DNA from: Adiantum capillus-veneris
Taxonomy: Eukaryota; Streptophyta; Polypodiopsida; Polypodiales; Pteridaceae
Direction of reading: 5' to 3'
Assembly: GCA_014529385.2 (NCBI GenBank)
Contig: CM043960.1
Location: forward strand, 26,489,896 to 26,553,895
DNA: 64,000 bases
Positions within the stretch are counted from its first letter, which is position 1. Each line of letters begins with the position of its first letter. Positions 1 through 13,500 of the stretch are shown here, piece after piece. The notes beneath the pieces are model-generated. The model worked only from the letters and a program-made list of their open reading frames with translations. It searched no databases and was not told the origin of the DNA. The position numbers and the translations under genes are program-made.

Positions 1-1731
1 CACCAAATTTGGTATACACAAAACCTGTGATGCCAACTAGTATATGCTCATAATCAAAGATCGAATACCTCATCCCAAATCTATCATGCATCAAGTCAAA
101 CTAGCTAAAAGATCCTCAAACACAATGGAGAGAAGAAAAAAAATTGCTAAGTTGAACAAAGCGAATAAACCTATCAATGACAAAACCATCTCAAATCACA
201 AATCCACATATAGGCATGCATAAATCGTCAAAACTATGGCAATGAAGCTCACTCTCGCATGAGTAGCTCTCCAAACAACTTCACCTATTTATAGCCTATA
301 TACCTTTGAATTTGTATCACCTGTGACTTGTAACTAGCTCAATTTGTATCCTCATGTATAAATACATAATTGAGAAGCACTAAACCAAGTGTTGCAATCT
401 GTTTGAAATCCCACACAGTCTCAATGCGCACAAAACCGCATCTGGATGTGTATCAATCTGCAACACACATTCCAAATCAACACTTGTATACAGAAATTCA
501 AGATAAATCATATCCCAAATGCATGCATTGTGACATATATATACCCAGAGATGAAAACTACATAATGCTTTGCAATGAATCTGCAATGTAGGAGTCCAAC
601 TGTCAAAGCGTCTATGCGTAGAACTTCCTGTAGATTGCAAAAAATTTAGCGTTCACAATTTTAAAATTTTGATATCACCAAAGCATCCAAAAAATCAAGA
701 AACATTGGGGTAGATTCTTAGATCATATAAATTCGAGTCTGAGCGTGAGAGATATGCCAAAAACAATGCTTTTTGACCCAAAAATGTAGAACAAAATCTG
801 TTCTGCTACACCTGTTGTATTTTGTAAGAGAATTTTTAAATATCTCCATTGTGTCTAAAACATGCTACAACCCCAACCTAAACTCCTAGATCATATCCAT
901 CCGACTCTATGTGAAGGTGATATGCAAAAAACGGTGTTTTGAAGCCCAAAAGTGCCAAAAACGAGTTGTAGAAAATCTGGTTCTTGCTTTTTCTCTGCTA
1001 TATTCCCATACCAAATCCTATATAAACCAATTTGCGAGATCCTTAGAGATGGAATCACTTGGTATACTCTAAGATGCAACTCCATGAGTTGGATATACAA
1101 GTTTTGTTGTATTCAATAGAACTTCATCTTTGTTCTAGGTTCTAGCTTTGCACAGGAAAAACTAGATGACCATTCCTCATCTGAAATGTCATGTTTTTAT
1201 TGTCTAGCTTGGTTTACAACCCCTCATGTCAACCATGAACCTCCTTGCACTCATCCTCAGTCCTACAAAATCTCCAAGGCTTTGAAAAATGGAGATCTGT
1301 GAGTTTTACAATCTTGGAAGGACGTGATGTGGGCTTGCTAGTCAATTGTTGGGCTAGACTGGTTTTTTTGCACTCTTTGCAATCAATCATGACTTTCAGG
1401 GGTGAGTTTTTTAGATATTGTATGCGTAGCCCGCCTCTTCTTCAGAGAGGTTTTGCAATTCAAATAGGCAACACAACTAACAAAAAAATGTCAAAAATAA
1501 TCTAGATAGTAAGATTTGTGATGGCCACACACCTCTCACCCACATGTGTGTATGTTGGGCACCCAAATGACCAAGAAAATACATTTGAAATTCAAATCCA
1601 AGAACCCCCCCACTTAGGCCACACTATTTGCCACCAAATGTAGTCACATAAAATGCTACCACCTCACTTTTTAGAACTAAAAAGTGGGCCACCTTACCAT
1701 GTGTCCATCTATGAAGAGATGTCTATTGAGA

Positions 1732-1734
<3 letters not shown>

Positions 1735-1768
<34 letters not shown>

Positions 1769-1793
1769 GGAGAGAGAGAGAGAGAGAGAGAGA
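1735..1793. repeat. Poly-G run (about 33 G) followed by (AG)n
   Basis: An uninterrupted run of G from 1735 to 1767 passes into (AG)n to 1793. The run length may be an assembly approximation, because homopolymers this long are hard to sequence. The same G-then-AG arrangement recurs at 5105-5150. Confidence 0.95.
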
Positions 1794-4274
1794 ACAATGG
1801 AAGCCAGACTCAATATCTGGAATTAATTGGACTGAGTTGACTCAGAGAATGTACAAGCTTACAAAGCCAATATGAAATGAAAAATAACATCATTGACTAT
1901 GTCAAGTGATAGTTACCTCATAGATTAATCAATTTTAGGATGTTAGTATAGGAGAGGCTCCAATATACATAACATTTGTCCCTTCAGCTCAGAGGTGAGC
2001 TGAGCTATAAGATGACACAAAGCTCTAAACATGTGATTGTAGTAGAAATAGAAAGGTAGGAAAGATAGTATGGACTCCATAGGCTCAAAGGTGATGATGC
2101 ACCAACATAACACTAGATAAACTATCCATGCATGGCTCAAAGGCTGATCAAAAGCTAGCATAGCTCAAAAGCATGTGCTTCAGTGTTTGGCGATGAGGGC
2201 ACACATAGCCTTGGCTCACTTAGAGGCTAGCCACAATCCCCCATAAATACAAATCCTTTAGGAAAACAGCTAAAGGGAATGTGTTCTCATAGATTTAACT
2301 CAATGCAAATGCTAGGAAAAAATAGTGCATGGGTGGCCTTATCACGTGTTATCACTAGCACAGACAGTGTCTAAACCCGATTACATGAGCATGTACAATG
2401 TCAAAGTAAAACCTAATGGCAAAACCTTTTGAAGTTATTGATCAAAATGCAGAACAAGAATGAAAACATAATAGATGCTTTTATGCAAATTTATGAAGAA
2501 GGGAAAGAGGCTCCCAATCGAGAGCATTCCAGTGTTTTTTAACATTAGGATGATCTTTTTCGATTGCTTCTTGTAATTTGTTCGTTTTCTATTGAAGCAA
2601 GCAGTTGAGATATTAGAAAATGTAGTTTCATTTGATTCAATTGAGATGATAGAATGTGCATATCCCATGGTTGTGAGAACAAGGTTTAGTGGACGAAATA
2701 GCCGTTAAGGGAGACATTTTAAGTCTTTATAAATGAAACCAAAGAATGTTTTTAAGGGAAGGGGGGGGGGGCATTCACACAACACATGAATAGCACATGT
2801 GAGCACCTTCAGGAGGCCCACTTGGTAGCGCGAGAAGAAGATGATGGCAATTCGCACTATGTAAGGTTCCATTGGCGGCCAAAGAAGACGCAAGAGCTTC
2901 TTGTCATGATGTATGCGATTAACCTTAGCTTTAGTCTTGATTCTTTTTGCTAGATTATTTTATACTCCATAGCGAGGTTCATGTCTTTCATTTTGCTACT
3001 TTTCTTAACCATAAGAGGAACTACTTTGTACACTACTTCTTCATATTGACCATATATTGCAAATGGGTGGAGCCTTTGATCTTAACTTGGCTAGATAAAA
3101 TAGGCTTGTCCATTCAATTTCTGCCATTCTAGAGTCTGACTATTCTAGAATTCTTTATTTTCTCCACAGGAATTGGGATACCCATGGTTCATCTTTTCTT
3201 CTAATCAAAGCTTGCTCCGACTAGTCTACATTGAAGAAACTAATTATGGTGACCCCATGTATCGGAAATGCATGAAGAATGTGCTTCAAGGCAATAAGCT
3301 TTAGACTTAATAATGAGCATCCTAAGTACCTAACGACCTTGCTTGGCCCAAATCCTAAAAGTTTCCCTCATTTAAACTATCCGTAATTATAGCTTGTTAC
3401 ATTGCATTTTAGCCAAAGCTAGTTTATAGCTTGAGCTGTGACAAAAAGCTGATATACCGTAAACTTTGCATGTCTTCCCTACTCACTTTGAATCTTGCAA
3501 TTATTATCCACATATAGCAACTTGAGGGTGGTTCAAGAGCACCCTCACAGATTCGTTCCTGCATTTACTGGCAGTAGCACACAGAGCAACAAAAACCATC
3601 CTTCAATACTCGGGTTCGAATACAGACATGCAGAATTCGAAATTTACGCGCTGCCCATTCATGAAATTCAACTTCAAAGTAAAGCATTCTTCCTGGTCTG
3701 TGTATCGCCTATTTTGCCTAAGGTTTATAGCCAAATATGAGAAAATAGGTGGTAGGAATTGCAGTAAGCATACACCATTGGCACAAGCCCAATGGTCCAA
3801 AACAGGATTCAAACAAGCTTTTATTGACCTAACAAGAGACGGAAAAAAAATTTATAATGAAGATCGTTAAGAAACTTATCTGAAAAAGCGCACTTGTGAT
3901 TTAAATAACAATTATTAGCAGCGCTTCCCCTTTGGCAATCACCACAACAAACCCTTGTTGAATTCTTCTTACAAAAGGTTCTTTTCTCAAAAGATTGATT
4001 CAATACCATACACACCACTTAGCTCAAACTAAAACAAGATCGCATCATAGTAAACTAATTATGTGATTACTAGATATATAGTAAATGTATAAATTGCCAC
4101 AGACATGATCAAAATTGCACATTGTATAGCAGCCATCACAAAGCATGGACATTATACATGAACACACCAATATAGTCCCTTCAAAAAGGTCCTACAAGTT
4201 GAAGTGGAGCTCAAGACAATGAATTTTGCAAAATTTCGGAAGGTTCTTATACAAGTTTCAAGTTAATTATTTCA

Positions 4275-4280
4275 TTTATT
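4275..4280 (-). promoter_or_regulatory. Possible poly(A) signal of EPSPS
   Basis: The minus strand reads AATAAA about 200 bases beyond the EPSPS stop codon, a plausible distance for a plant 3' UTR. Plant poly(A) signals are degenerate, so this is only a candidate. Confidence 0.3.
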
Positions 4281-4476
4281 CATCGGTCGTGTCCAAGAGC
4301 GCTCAAATATGCACCCAAGTGGGTTCTGTAAAGCTCATGTTAGTGAACTCAGCATACAAGGGAGATAAACTATGCCTGAAACAGTATACAACAAATACAT
4401 CGAAGCAATGGACATAGGTAACACCTGGAGGATACCAATGATTGTGCATTGGAAGAGAGTGTAGCTTTAGTAATGC

Positions 4477-4698
4477 TTACACATGCTGTGCCATCCTTTC
4501 AAAAACCTCAAAGTAGTCAGGAAAGGTCTTCCGAGTACAGCCTGGGTCATTGATAGTGATTGGCACATTCTCACATGCAGCAAGAGAAAATGCCATGGCC
4601 ATTCGATGGTCATCATATGTGTCTATGACTGCCGGGATCAGACCCTTAGGAGGTGTAATAATGCAATAGTCAGGTCCTTCCACAACACTAGCACCAAG
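4477..4698 (-). CDS. EPSPS: EPSPS exon 7 and stop (residues 450-522)
   Basis: The acceptor is GTGCAG before CTT GGT GCT. It encodes the C-terminal lobe with [16 protein letters not shown] and [15 protein letters not shown], ending in TAA at 4479-4477. Confidence 0.94.
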   Translation of the reverse strand, partial: LGASVVEGPDYCIITPPKGLIPAVIDTYDDHRMAMAFSLAACENVPITINDPGCTRKTFPDYFEVFERMAQHV

Positions 4699-4911
4699 CT
4701 GCACCAAAAAATCTCACATTAACGGACGGAAATTTTCAAAAAATCTGTAAAATAGCTCTTGGCTACCTTTCACCATTATGCCCGTGTAAATTGCCAGTCT
4801 CACCTTCTGCAGTTCTGTGCATATGGCAACCATTCTTTCCGTCTCTTTGACTCGCCAGTTCCCAACTGCACCAGAACACACAATGAGATTCTCGCGACTT
4901 GCAAGGATAAA

Positions 4912-4951
<40 letters not shown>

Positions 4952-7483
4952 GATAAAGATTTTTTAACGCCTATGTGAGGCCGAAGTCGACCTATGAGAC
5001 AAATCAAGTGTACGTGTGTGTATGTCTTCCATCTATCGGAAAAGACAAAACAGTCCAAACTGGTACAAAATAAAGAGAGAACCTTGGTGTATGATGGGAT
5101 CTATGGGGGGGGGGGGGGGGGGGGGGGGTGCGAGAGAGAGAGAGAGAGAGGTGTGGGTGGACACATCACTCGAGAAAGCTCAAGAGAGTCTTGTACCTTG
5201 AATAGCATACACAACAAATCCAATAAACCAAAGACAAATTAAAACAGGACAGACAAAAACAAGAAAGTAGCTAAAATCTCAATGACAGTAAAGTAGACAG
5301 CATCAAAGAAAAATGCACGAAGGATAGAAGGAATCGCTACTAAATGCAGAGTGCCATGTAGAATACTTTGCTTCTAACAGCTTACCATCACGAATTGCCG
5401 TAGGACCATCTGCAAACAAGGCAACAACTGCCAAAGTCATCGCAACATCAGGCATGCTGTTCATGTTGACATCAATGCCATGCAGCCTCTTCCCTGAAGA
5501 AGGGTCGATGGGTGCTCCAGAGACAGTCACACTGTGCTCCGTCCACTTGACTTTTGCTCCCATTTTCTCCAGCACTTCTGCAAACTTCACATCTCCCTGC
5601 AGACTACTCGTTCCGCAGCCCTCCACCGTAACCGTGCCTCCAGTGATAGCAGCACCAGCAAGAAAATAACTGGCACTTGATGCATCCCCTTCCACATACG
5701 CATGTCCCGGAGACCTAATGAAGAATCATGAGATACCTAATGCAAAACAACACAAGCAAAGAAAAGATGTTGTTAGCATCGCCTACTTGTAAGTCTGACC
5801 GCCTTTAATGGTGAACTTTTGCCAATCATCATCTCGCTCTGCTTTCACTCCAAACCGTTCCATCAGTTTCAGAGTCATGTCCACGTAAGGTATAGATACT
5901 AGTTTGTCTACTATCTCAATCTCGACATCCCCAAGTGCCAAGGGAGCTGACATCAGCAAAGCCGTCAAATATTGGCTACTAATAGCACCAGACAATTTCA
6001 CCTGCACACAAGATCAGAAAAGTAAGCAAACATTCCAAGCAAACAATCGTTCAAATTTCCAAGATCTCTTCATGACTTGCTGAATCCCCTACTCCTCAAG
6101 TTAGATCTTTCAAAAAAAAGAGTTTTGTTGGGCAGCAGGTTTCAGCAGAAATGGCTATTGTAGTGGAAACTCTAATGAGCAGCATAAGCAGCATCAGCGT
6201 AAACAACTCAAGTTTCAACACATGGTACTTTGTCGCCTCATTACATTCGAAATCGTTCATGTGCGCGGCTGCACGATGAAGCTTTTTTTGTTGCAAAGTT
6301 AACCATAGATCTGCTCAAGAGACGAACACTAACTGCCTATACTATGGGGAAAATGAGCTGGCCAGTCACCAAATTGATTATTCCCCCTCTGATGCCCAAA
6401 CTACGAAAGTTCAAACACTCCCAGTAGAAACATGGCATGCAAGATACAATATGCCTCAAAGTCAAGACTTTGAAACCCCTTCACCGATAAAAGACAAAGT
6501 AAACTGTGTCATCCAGTGTCCACAAGGCTACAGAATTTGCATTGTTTTCCCACACAAATACAGTTGAAAAAACCACACAATTACAGAGTGCAATGTGCAC
6601 CTGCAAACGTCTAGACAACCTTTTGAGGCCCTATTGGTTGACTATAGCCCGAGGAAACTACTAGTCAACCCCGCACAAACTTGCAGACTCCAACTGAGCA
6701 AGAGAGGCAACACCAGGGAGCACAGGAGCTAAAAATTTGTGCAAAGGTACATACTAATGTCAGTTTTCAGGCCCAAGGGTCACTTCTCCTTGCGGTTTTC
6801 TGAGTTCCCTTCCTCATTTCTCGTCCTTCCCTTACAAGTTCCCATTGTGGGGATGAAAGAAGGGAAGGGCGAGAGTAAATCTTAAGAATATGTCCTTGTT
6901 CATAAACAGTTCCCCATGAAAGGGATGGAGCTCCCCACATTAGAGCCCCTAAACGAATTTTGTGTGGACGGATGCAACTATCCCTCACCAAATGTGAGAA
7001 GCTGTGAGGAGATTTAGCGTGGGTATGCCCCTGGGGCAATAATTGATAATGAGATTGTAAAGTTGGATGAACCATGCAATACCTATGCTACAAGTGGAGT
7101 CATCCCTGATCGACGGGACCTAGAAGTGACGATTGCGGTGCTCGCTACTGCTGCTCGCCCCCCCCCCCCCTTTGCTGTTGCGCCATCGCTTCCTCCCCCC
7201 CCCCCCCCCCTCCCTCCCCCGCTGCCCCTTCGCTGCCCCCCCACCCCCTTCAGCCCCTGCGCACTGCCTCTCAACCCACCCGCTGCCCCCCCCTATCTGC
7301 CCGCGCTGCCCCGTTAGCTGCCGCAGCCCGCTGCCCCCCCCTGTTTGCGCGCTGCCCTTTGGCTGCCGCAGCCCGCTGCCCTCCTCTCGCTCTGCCCTCC
7401 CCGCTCCATCCCCCCCGCTCGTTGCTGCTTGTGCACCCGCACATTGCACAGCTGCCCTCTTTGCCCTCGCTGTCTCCTCATCG

Positions 7484-7514
<31 letters not shown>

Positions 7515-10500
7515 ATCCTCTTCGCTCCCGAAGGCCCTCTGCGCCTGGCTCGGCAGCACTTTCTCTTCGGAAAAGTGTCTGGCTGACTTGTTTGCAGGTT
7601 TCTTCTTCGCCGCCCGCTTCTTCGACTCAGCAGTAGACACAGATGGAGGCTCCAGCTTCACCCAGAGGGACTCGCCTGAAGCCCCCTCGCCCGACCCCGC
7701 TGAGCCCACCATTAGACTTGCTCTTACGCCGGCAGAGCAAGCGAGCCTTGCCACAGAGGTAGAACGCTTGCAGGCGACTTCTGTCATCTGCAAGGTTCTC
7801 GGCACTCGTCCCAGCAGAGGAGAGCTGCGAGACCTTCTCCAGGCCCGCCTCCTCGCAGAGGTGGGCAAGATCTTGGATGTCCAGATTCTCGGACGGAGGT
7901 ACTACCAGATTGAGTTCGAGACTTCCGAGATGGCCTCCAAGGTCATAGCTATGAGTCCATTGGCCATCCGAGCAGCACGCGCCCACTTTCGACAGTGGCG
8001 ACATGGTTTTGACCCGTCTTCAGATGTGCTAGTAGAGGAGGCGGACATCCCCATCTCAGTCTGCTTTCCGGGTTTACGGAGGGAGTACCTTCCACTTCTC
8101 TCCAGGATTGGCTCCGCCATCGGAACTGTCCTGGAGACACCTCGTACGGCAGCATCAGTAGCTGCCAAGGCGGCTGGCATCCCTTCAGTTCGAGTTTTGG
8201 TCAAAGATACCCACACGCTCCCGAAGGTCATCCTTCTGCCTCGGGTGAGTGGGGGTTGGTTTAGACAGAGTGTGGAGTACTCGGGTCTCCCGAACCAGTG
8301 CTTCATTTGCAGACAGATGGGCCACCTAGCGAAGGCCTGTCCACGGAGGAGACCACGACCCGCACCCCAGCCTCAGTCCCAGCCTACCAAGGCTGGGCCG
8401 CAGCCACAGCCAGCAACACAGAGCACAGATTCAGCGCCACCCTCCGAGCCTGGGGCTCCAACGGAGGAGGGGTGGCAACAGGCCCGTGGCCGTCGACGCC
8501 AGTGGCCACCGCGACAGCCTGGCACTCAGAGTGGCCCCCAGGTGCCTACTCAGCAGCAGTGGGTTCCCACGGGGAACCGCTTTGGTCCTCTTGAGCAGGA
8601 GGAGCCCCCTACGCCAGCCTCCACCTCCGCTTCACCCTCGCCAGCCGCTCAGCCTTCCGATCTCCCCTCCTCCTCCTCATGCCCTCCCCCGCCCTCTGCT
8701 ACCGCTCACTCCCCACCTCGCCCCCCCCCATGTCTCTGCCGCCCCACCCCGCTTCTCCTCTCCCCCGCCCCCCCCGAGCCCCTTCTCCCCCTCCTCCTGC
8801 TTCAGTACCACAGTCGGCTCAGGAGACTGGACCCTTGCCGGCGGCCAGGAGATCTCTTGGCAGCGCCTTCACCACGAGTCGCCTAGCGAGAGAGGGTCAG
8901 CCCTTCATGCGGCCCCCACTGCAGATTCAGACATCTCCTCTTGCAGCTATCCCTCGTGGTTTGGCGAGCTTTGACCTCCGACGCCGCTGGGATTTCTTCG
9001 ATTACGGGTTTACTCGTTTTCTTGGCGATTCCGCAGCAGACCACGAGGCAGCCTGCTTCAGAGTCCACGCTTTGTTCCTCGCCGCTAGGGGGACAGAGGC
9101 CTTGGACTCAGCAGTTGGTTTCTCCTTCCCCGTCTGTGGCAGGACTGAGACAGAGTGGTCCCTCGACTCAGTGGTGGGATGGTTGCATACACAGGTTCTC
9201 GAGTTCTCTCACCACATGGGAGAACTTGGCGTTACAGATTTGCTGCAGACTTTGTGGCCACTGGCCAAGTTTGCGGTGACACCCCCAGATTCAGCAGGAT
9301 GTAGACACATTGTGGTGTACTTTTTTGCTGATACGCAGTGTTTGCCTTGCTATGTAATCATTCATGAGGACTCCTGGACAGAGGAGGTTGCTTTACGCAC
9401 GGCTCGCTCTACTTGGGCTTGGACCAGGCACTCACTGCAGTCTCGCCTATCTAGAGGACGCTCGGATGCGGATTACTCCCCATCCAAGCCTGCTTCGAAG
9501 ATAGCTCGTCTTGCTGCTGCGGCAGCATCTGTTCTCTCTCGCTCCCCATGAGGATCGTCTCGTGGAACGTGCAGGGACTAGGTGGGCCCCAGTTTCAGCG
9601 ACAGCGGGGCCGATTGCGTCAGGAGCTTCAGCGTTGCCTTGTGGGAGGAGAGATTGATCTCCTTATGCTTCAGGAGCACCATTTGTCTGAGAGCCGCATT
9701 CGGCGATGTGGTCAGATTTTGCGTGGACGCTATGATACCTTTTGGTCAGCTGCTTTTGGACCTGGAGGCATCCAGGGTGGGGTATGTATGACTATTGCGG
9801 ACTCATTACAGCAGGCCATTGTGGGCAGAGGGATTATTGTACCAGGCAGAGCTCAGTGGATTACTATGCAGGTTCAGGGTAGCCTTGTGGGTTTCCTGAA
9901 CATCTATGCGCCCAATGTGGCGAGTGCTCGTACAGAGTTTTGGTCACAGATTGTTGAGTCTTTGCCACAGGTTGACCAGTGGTGTGTAGGAGGGGACTTC
10001 AACATGTTGGAGGACCCTTCTGACAGGATCGGAGGCAGCCATGCTACTTTGCATGGAGTCGAGTTAGCAGCTTGGGAGAGGTTTTGTATGACGTTGAGGG
10101 TCTCGGATACATGGCAGCATTCTGGCTTTGTGAGGCCTCCAGAGAGTCTTGCCTTCTCTAGATCGGACCGCAGAGTGGGAGGAGTGAATCTATCGCGCAT
10201 AGATCGCTTCTACACTAGTGACCATTTCAGTGACTTGGGGGGATCAGTGGGCATCCTGGCAGGGACATCCTTCTCGGACCATGCACCAGTGATCCTCACA
10301 GTGGCAGACAGGCAGAGGAGTGGGAGCACGATGCCTCGCATCCCAGGGCGGGTCTTGTTGGACTCAGCACTCAGAGAGAGGGTCGAGGCTCTATGGACAG
10401 AGGGCATGGACAGCCAGGCTCCACCTGCAGACAGAGTGGCCTCGGGCCTAGCTCAGCTTAGCCACTTCTTTCTCCAGGAGTCTTTGGCTCGACGGGCTGC

Positions 10501-13500
10501 AGCGAGAGAGGAGGAGCAGCGTCTCAGACGAGGCATTGCTTCACTACAGAGGATGCAGGAGCAGCATCCAGACAGTCCATGGTTGGAGGAGCAGCTACAG
10601 CAGGCTCGACAGGAGCTTGCTTGCACAGAGGAGAGGCGCCATGAGTTTGCCTTCCACCGACAGGCATCTCAGTGGACTCAGGTGGGTGACAGAGTGACAG
10701 GTGTTTTTTTTGAGACAGTGGGACCTCGGCACTCGCATGCCAAGGTCAATCAGTTGAGGAGACCCGATGGGTCAGTTGTTTGTGAGCCAGAGGATATGCG
10801 TGCAGTTGCTACTGACTTTTACCGTGAGCTACTGTCGGCTGAGCCCGAGTCAGAGAGACAGGATGCATGCAGGGAGCAGGTTTGGGCACAGATGCCTTGT
10901 CTTGTGACTGAGGAGATGCGGCAGAGGCTTGAGTTACCTCTTCAGCTTGAGGAGATGCACACGCCTCTTAGGGCCCTCCCTCGTGGTAGCTGTCCAGGTG
11001 AGGATGGGCTGACTTTCAGCTTCTTCTTGGAGTACTGGGACCTGCTTGGCCCAGATCTTTGTAGTGCCTTTCAGTACATTCTGCACACAGGAGTGATGCC
11101 GGATAGCATGAGTGAGGGCCTGATTTACCTCATTCCAAAGGACGGTGGCTCCTTGGATGAGATTCGACAGTGGCGTCCCATCACCATTCTCAACTTAGCC
11201 TACAAAATTCTTGCCAAGGCTCTGAGTTTGAGGATCAGCCACTTTTGGAGAGCCTTATACATGGGACTCAGACAGGTTTTGTCAAGGAACGCAGTATCCT
11301 TGACAACATCTTCACTTTTTGGGAGCCTTCTGCCCTTGCACGGCTCCGTGGGGAGGACCTTGTGATTCTTCTTCTCGATTTTGAGAAGGCATACGACAGA
11401 GTTGACTGGGACTTTCTAGAGGGCACGCTACGCAGGATGGGCTTCTCAGAGGCTTGGATCAGAGGGGTGTCAGCTTTGTACAGACAGGCCCACAGTCAGG
11501 TGCTTTTGGCAGGAGGTAGAGGTGAGCGCTTCATGCTCACACGATCGGTCAGACAGGGTTGTCCTCTTGCCCCCTTTCTCTTTCTGTTCTATGCGGAGGC
11601 GATGAGCAGATTTTTGGTGTCACAGCAGGTTGGTTTGAGGGGCTTAGCACTCCCTATACGGGAGATGAGCTTCTGGACGCTGAGTTTGCCGACGACTCAG
11701 CCTTGTACTTAGAGGGCCAGGAGGCCAATTTACACAGATGTGGGCAGGCTTTGGAGACCTTCTGCTGTGCATCGGGCGCACTGATCAACTGGAGAAAGAC
11801 AGTGGCTTTCTCAGTTGGTAGTGCTCCTGTGCCAGATTGGATGCCAGGAGAGGGTTTCAGGTGGATTCCTCCAGGGACTGCAGTTCGGTACTTGGGTTGT
11901 CAGGTTGGTTTGGATTTGTCCCCCGAGCAGCAGATTGCTCCTCTTCTCCTGTCCATCAGGAGAAAGCTGTTACATTGGAGCTCAGCACGACTTTCGCTGG
12001 CTGGTAGAGTAGTAGTTGCCAACCAGGTGTTGTTGGCGACTATGTGGTACATCACTTCTTGCTGGATCTTCTCGAGTTCTTGCATCAGCCAGGTAGAGAG
12101 GCTGATCAGGAACTTCCTTTGGTCTGGTCGCGACACTCAGATTGCCCGAGCCAAGGTGGCTTGGTCGGTCATCACACTTCCTTGTTCTCAGGGAGGGCTT
12201 GGGATCATTGATCCAGCACAGCAGAGCAGAGCCCTTCTTGGGAAGTTCGTCGTCAGAGGACTTCTTCCAGGCGAGGAGCCCTGGAAGGAGTTCTTGTTGC
12301 AGAGGCTTCGTGCCAGGGTGCCTCAGGCAGGAGGCCCTTGGCAACCTTCGACCAGATGGATCTTTACAGAGTTGCGCCGAGTTGGTTTGAGCAGGAGACT
12401 GGAGGACCGATTCGCTGTGAGTTTGCTTCGGGCTTGGGAGCTATTGCGGCGTGGCCTAGAGCAGCGACAGCCGACGTGCACGGAGGAGCGCCTACGGCAG
12501 CCCCTCGTCTGGAACCCCATGGTTAGCACTCAGAGAGTGCCACTTGGTTGGGAGTAGGCCTCATGTTTCTTGGGGTCCCATGGCAGCAGGCGCGCTGCTC
12601 TAGGTGACTGGCTAGAGTTCACAGGTTTGTCAGAGGAGGTGCAGGTTGTCCAGCTACAGGGCATGAGAGGGGTTCAGAGCATGTGTCAGGACATCTCAGA
12701 GTCAGTTCCAGCTGATTGGCTCACGCCTCTCGAGCCAGTAGCACCCCGGTGGATGGGAGCCTTCACACGACTGGAGGTTCTCATTTCAGTCAGGGCTTGC
12801 TCAGAGACTGTCCCAGCCCTGTTCTTCGAGCTTCAGGGTGGGGGACGATTACAGAGAGTTGCAGTAGAGGCCCCGCAGGTAGCAGAGTGTTGTTTCCAGA
12901 GGATCCGAGTTGTGGGCATCTCTGGGAGGACTTGCGTCATAGACCCTGACCCAGCAGCTCTTGAGACAGGACACTGGAGGCTATGGGCTTGGGAGTGCTG
13001 TCCACTGGCACGAGTACAGTGGGATCCTGGTGAGTGGCTATGGAGGGACCCATTCTCTTCTGCAGACCGCCCAGGAGTCCCTTTCTTTCAGTACACTGTT
13101 CGGCTTGGACGTCATATACTTGCAGCACAGAGAGAGGCCCGCCCCGCTGCAACACGTCATTGGCAGCAAGAGGGTCTCACAGTTGAGTTCTTGGCAGCTT
13201 TTTGGCAGAGGCTGTGGGACTCCAGACAGCCGAGGCGCGTCACCTTGTTCCAGTGGTTGGTTGCACACAGAGCCACAGCAGTAGGGAGCTAGCTTGTACA
13301 TAGTGGTCTCTCGGCCGCATGTACAGCCTGTGACCAGTTGGTGGAGAGTCAGCGACACTGTCTTTGGGACTGTCCCTCGGCCCAGCAGGTGTGGCTACGA
13401 GTTCTTCGGCTGATGCCTGCCCTCTCCACGGTTCGACAGTACACTTGGGGGGCGGCGGCTTGGTCCACCCTCACGGGCCCGGCACTTCAGTTTGAGCTAT

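Larger units (their letters stand above)
1..4476. other. No gene recognised (downstream flank of EPSPS)
   Basis: Only short, unconvincing open frames occur here on both strands; none has a recognisable motif. The stretch is AT-rich and holds a G-run followed by a GA microsatellite (1735-1793) and an 11-base G-run at 2761-2771. Its right end (about 4100-4476) should contain the 3' untranslated region of the minus-strand EPSPS gene. I see no transposon termini. Confidence 0.5.

Noticed and set aside
7063-7586. Proline-rich open frames over the C-runs
   Set aside because: They are low-complexity translations of the LINE 5' region in several frames at once; the ORF1 start is not supported by any of them.
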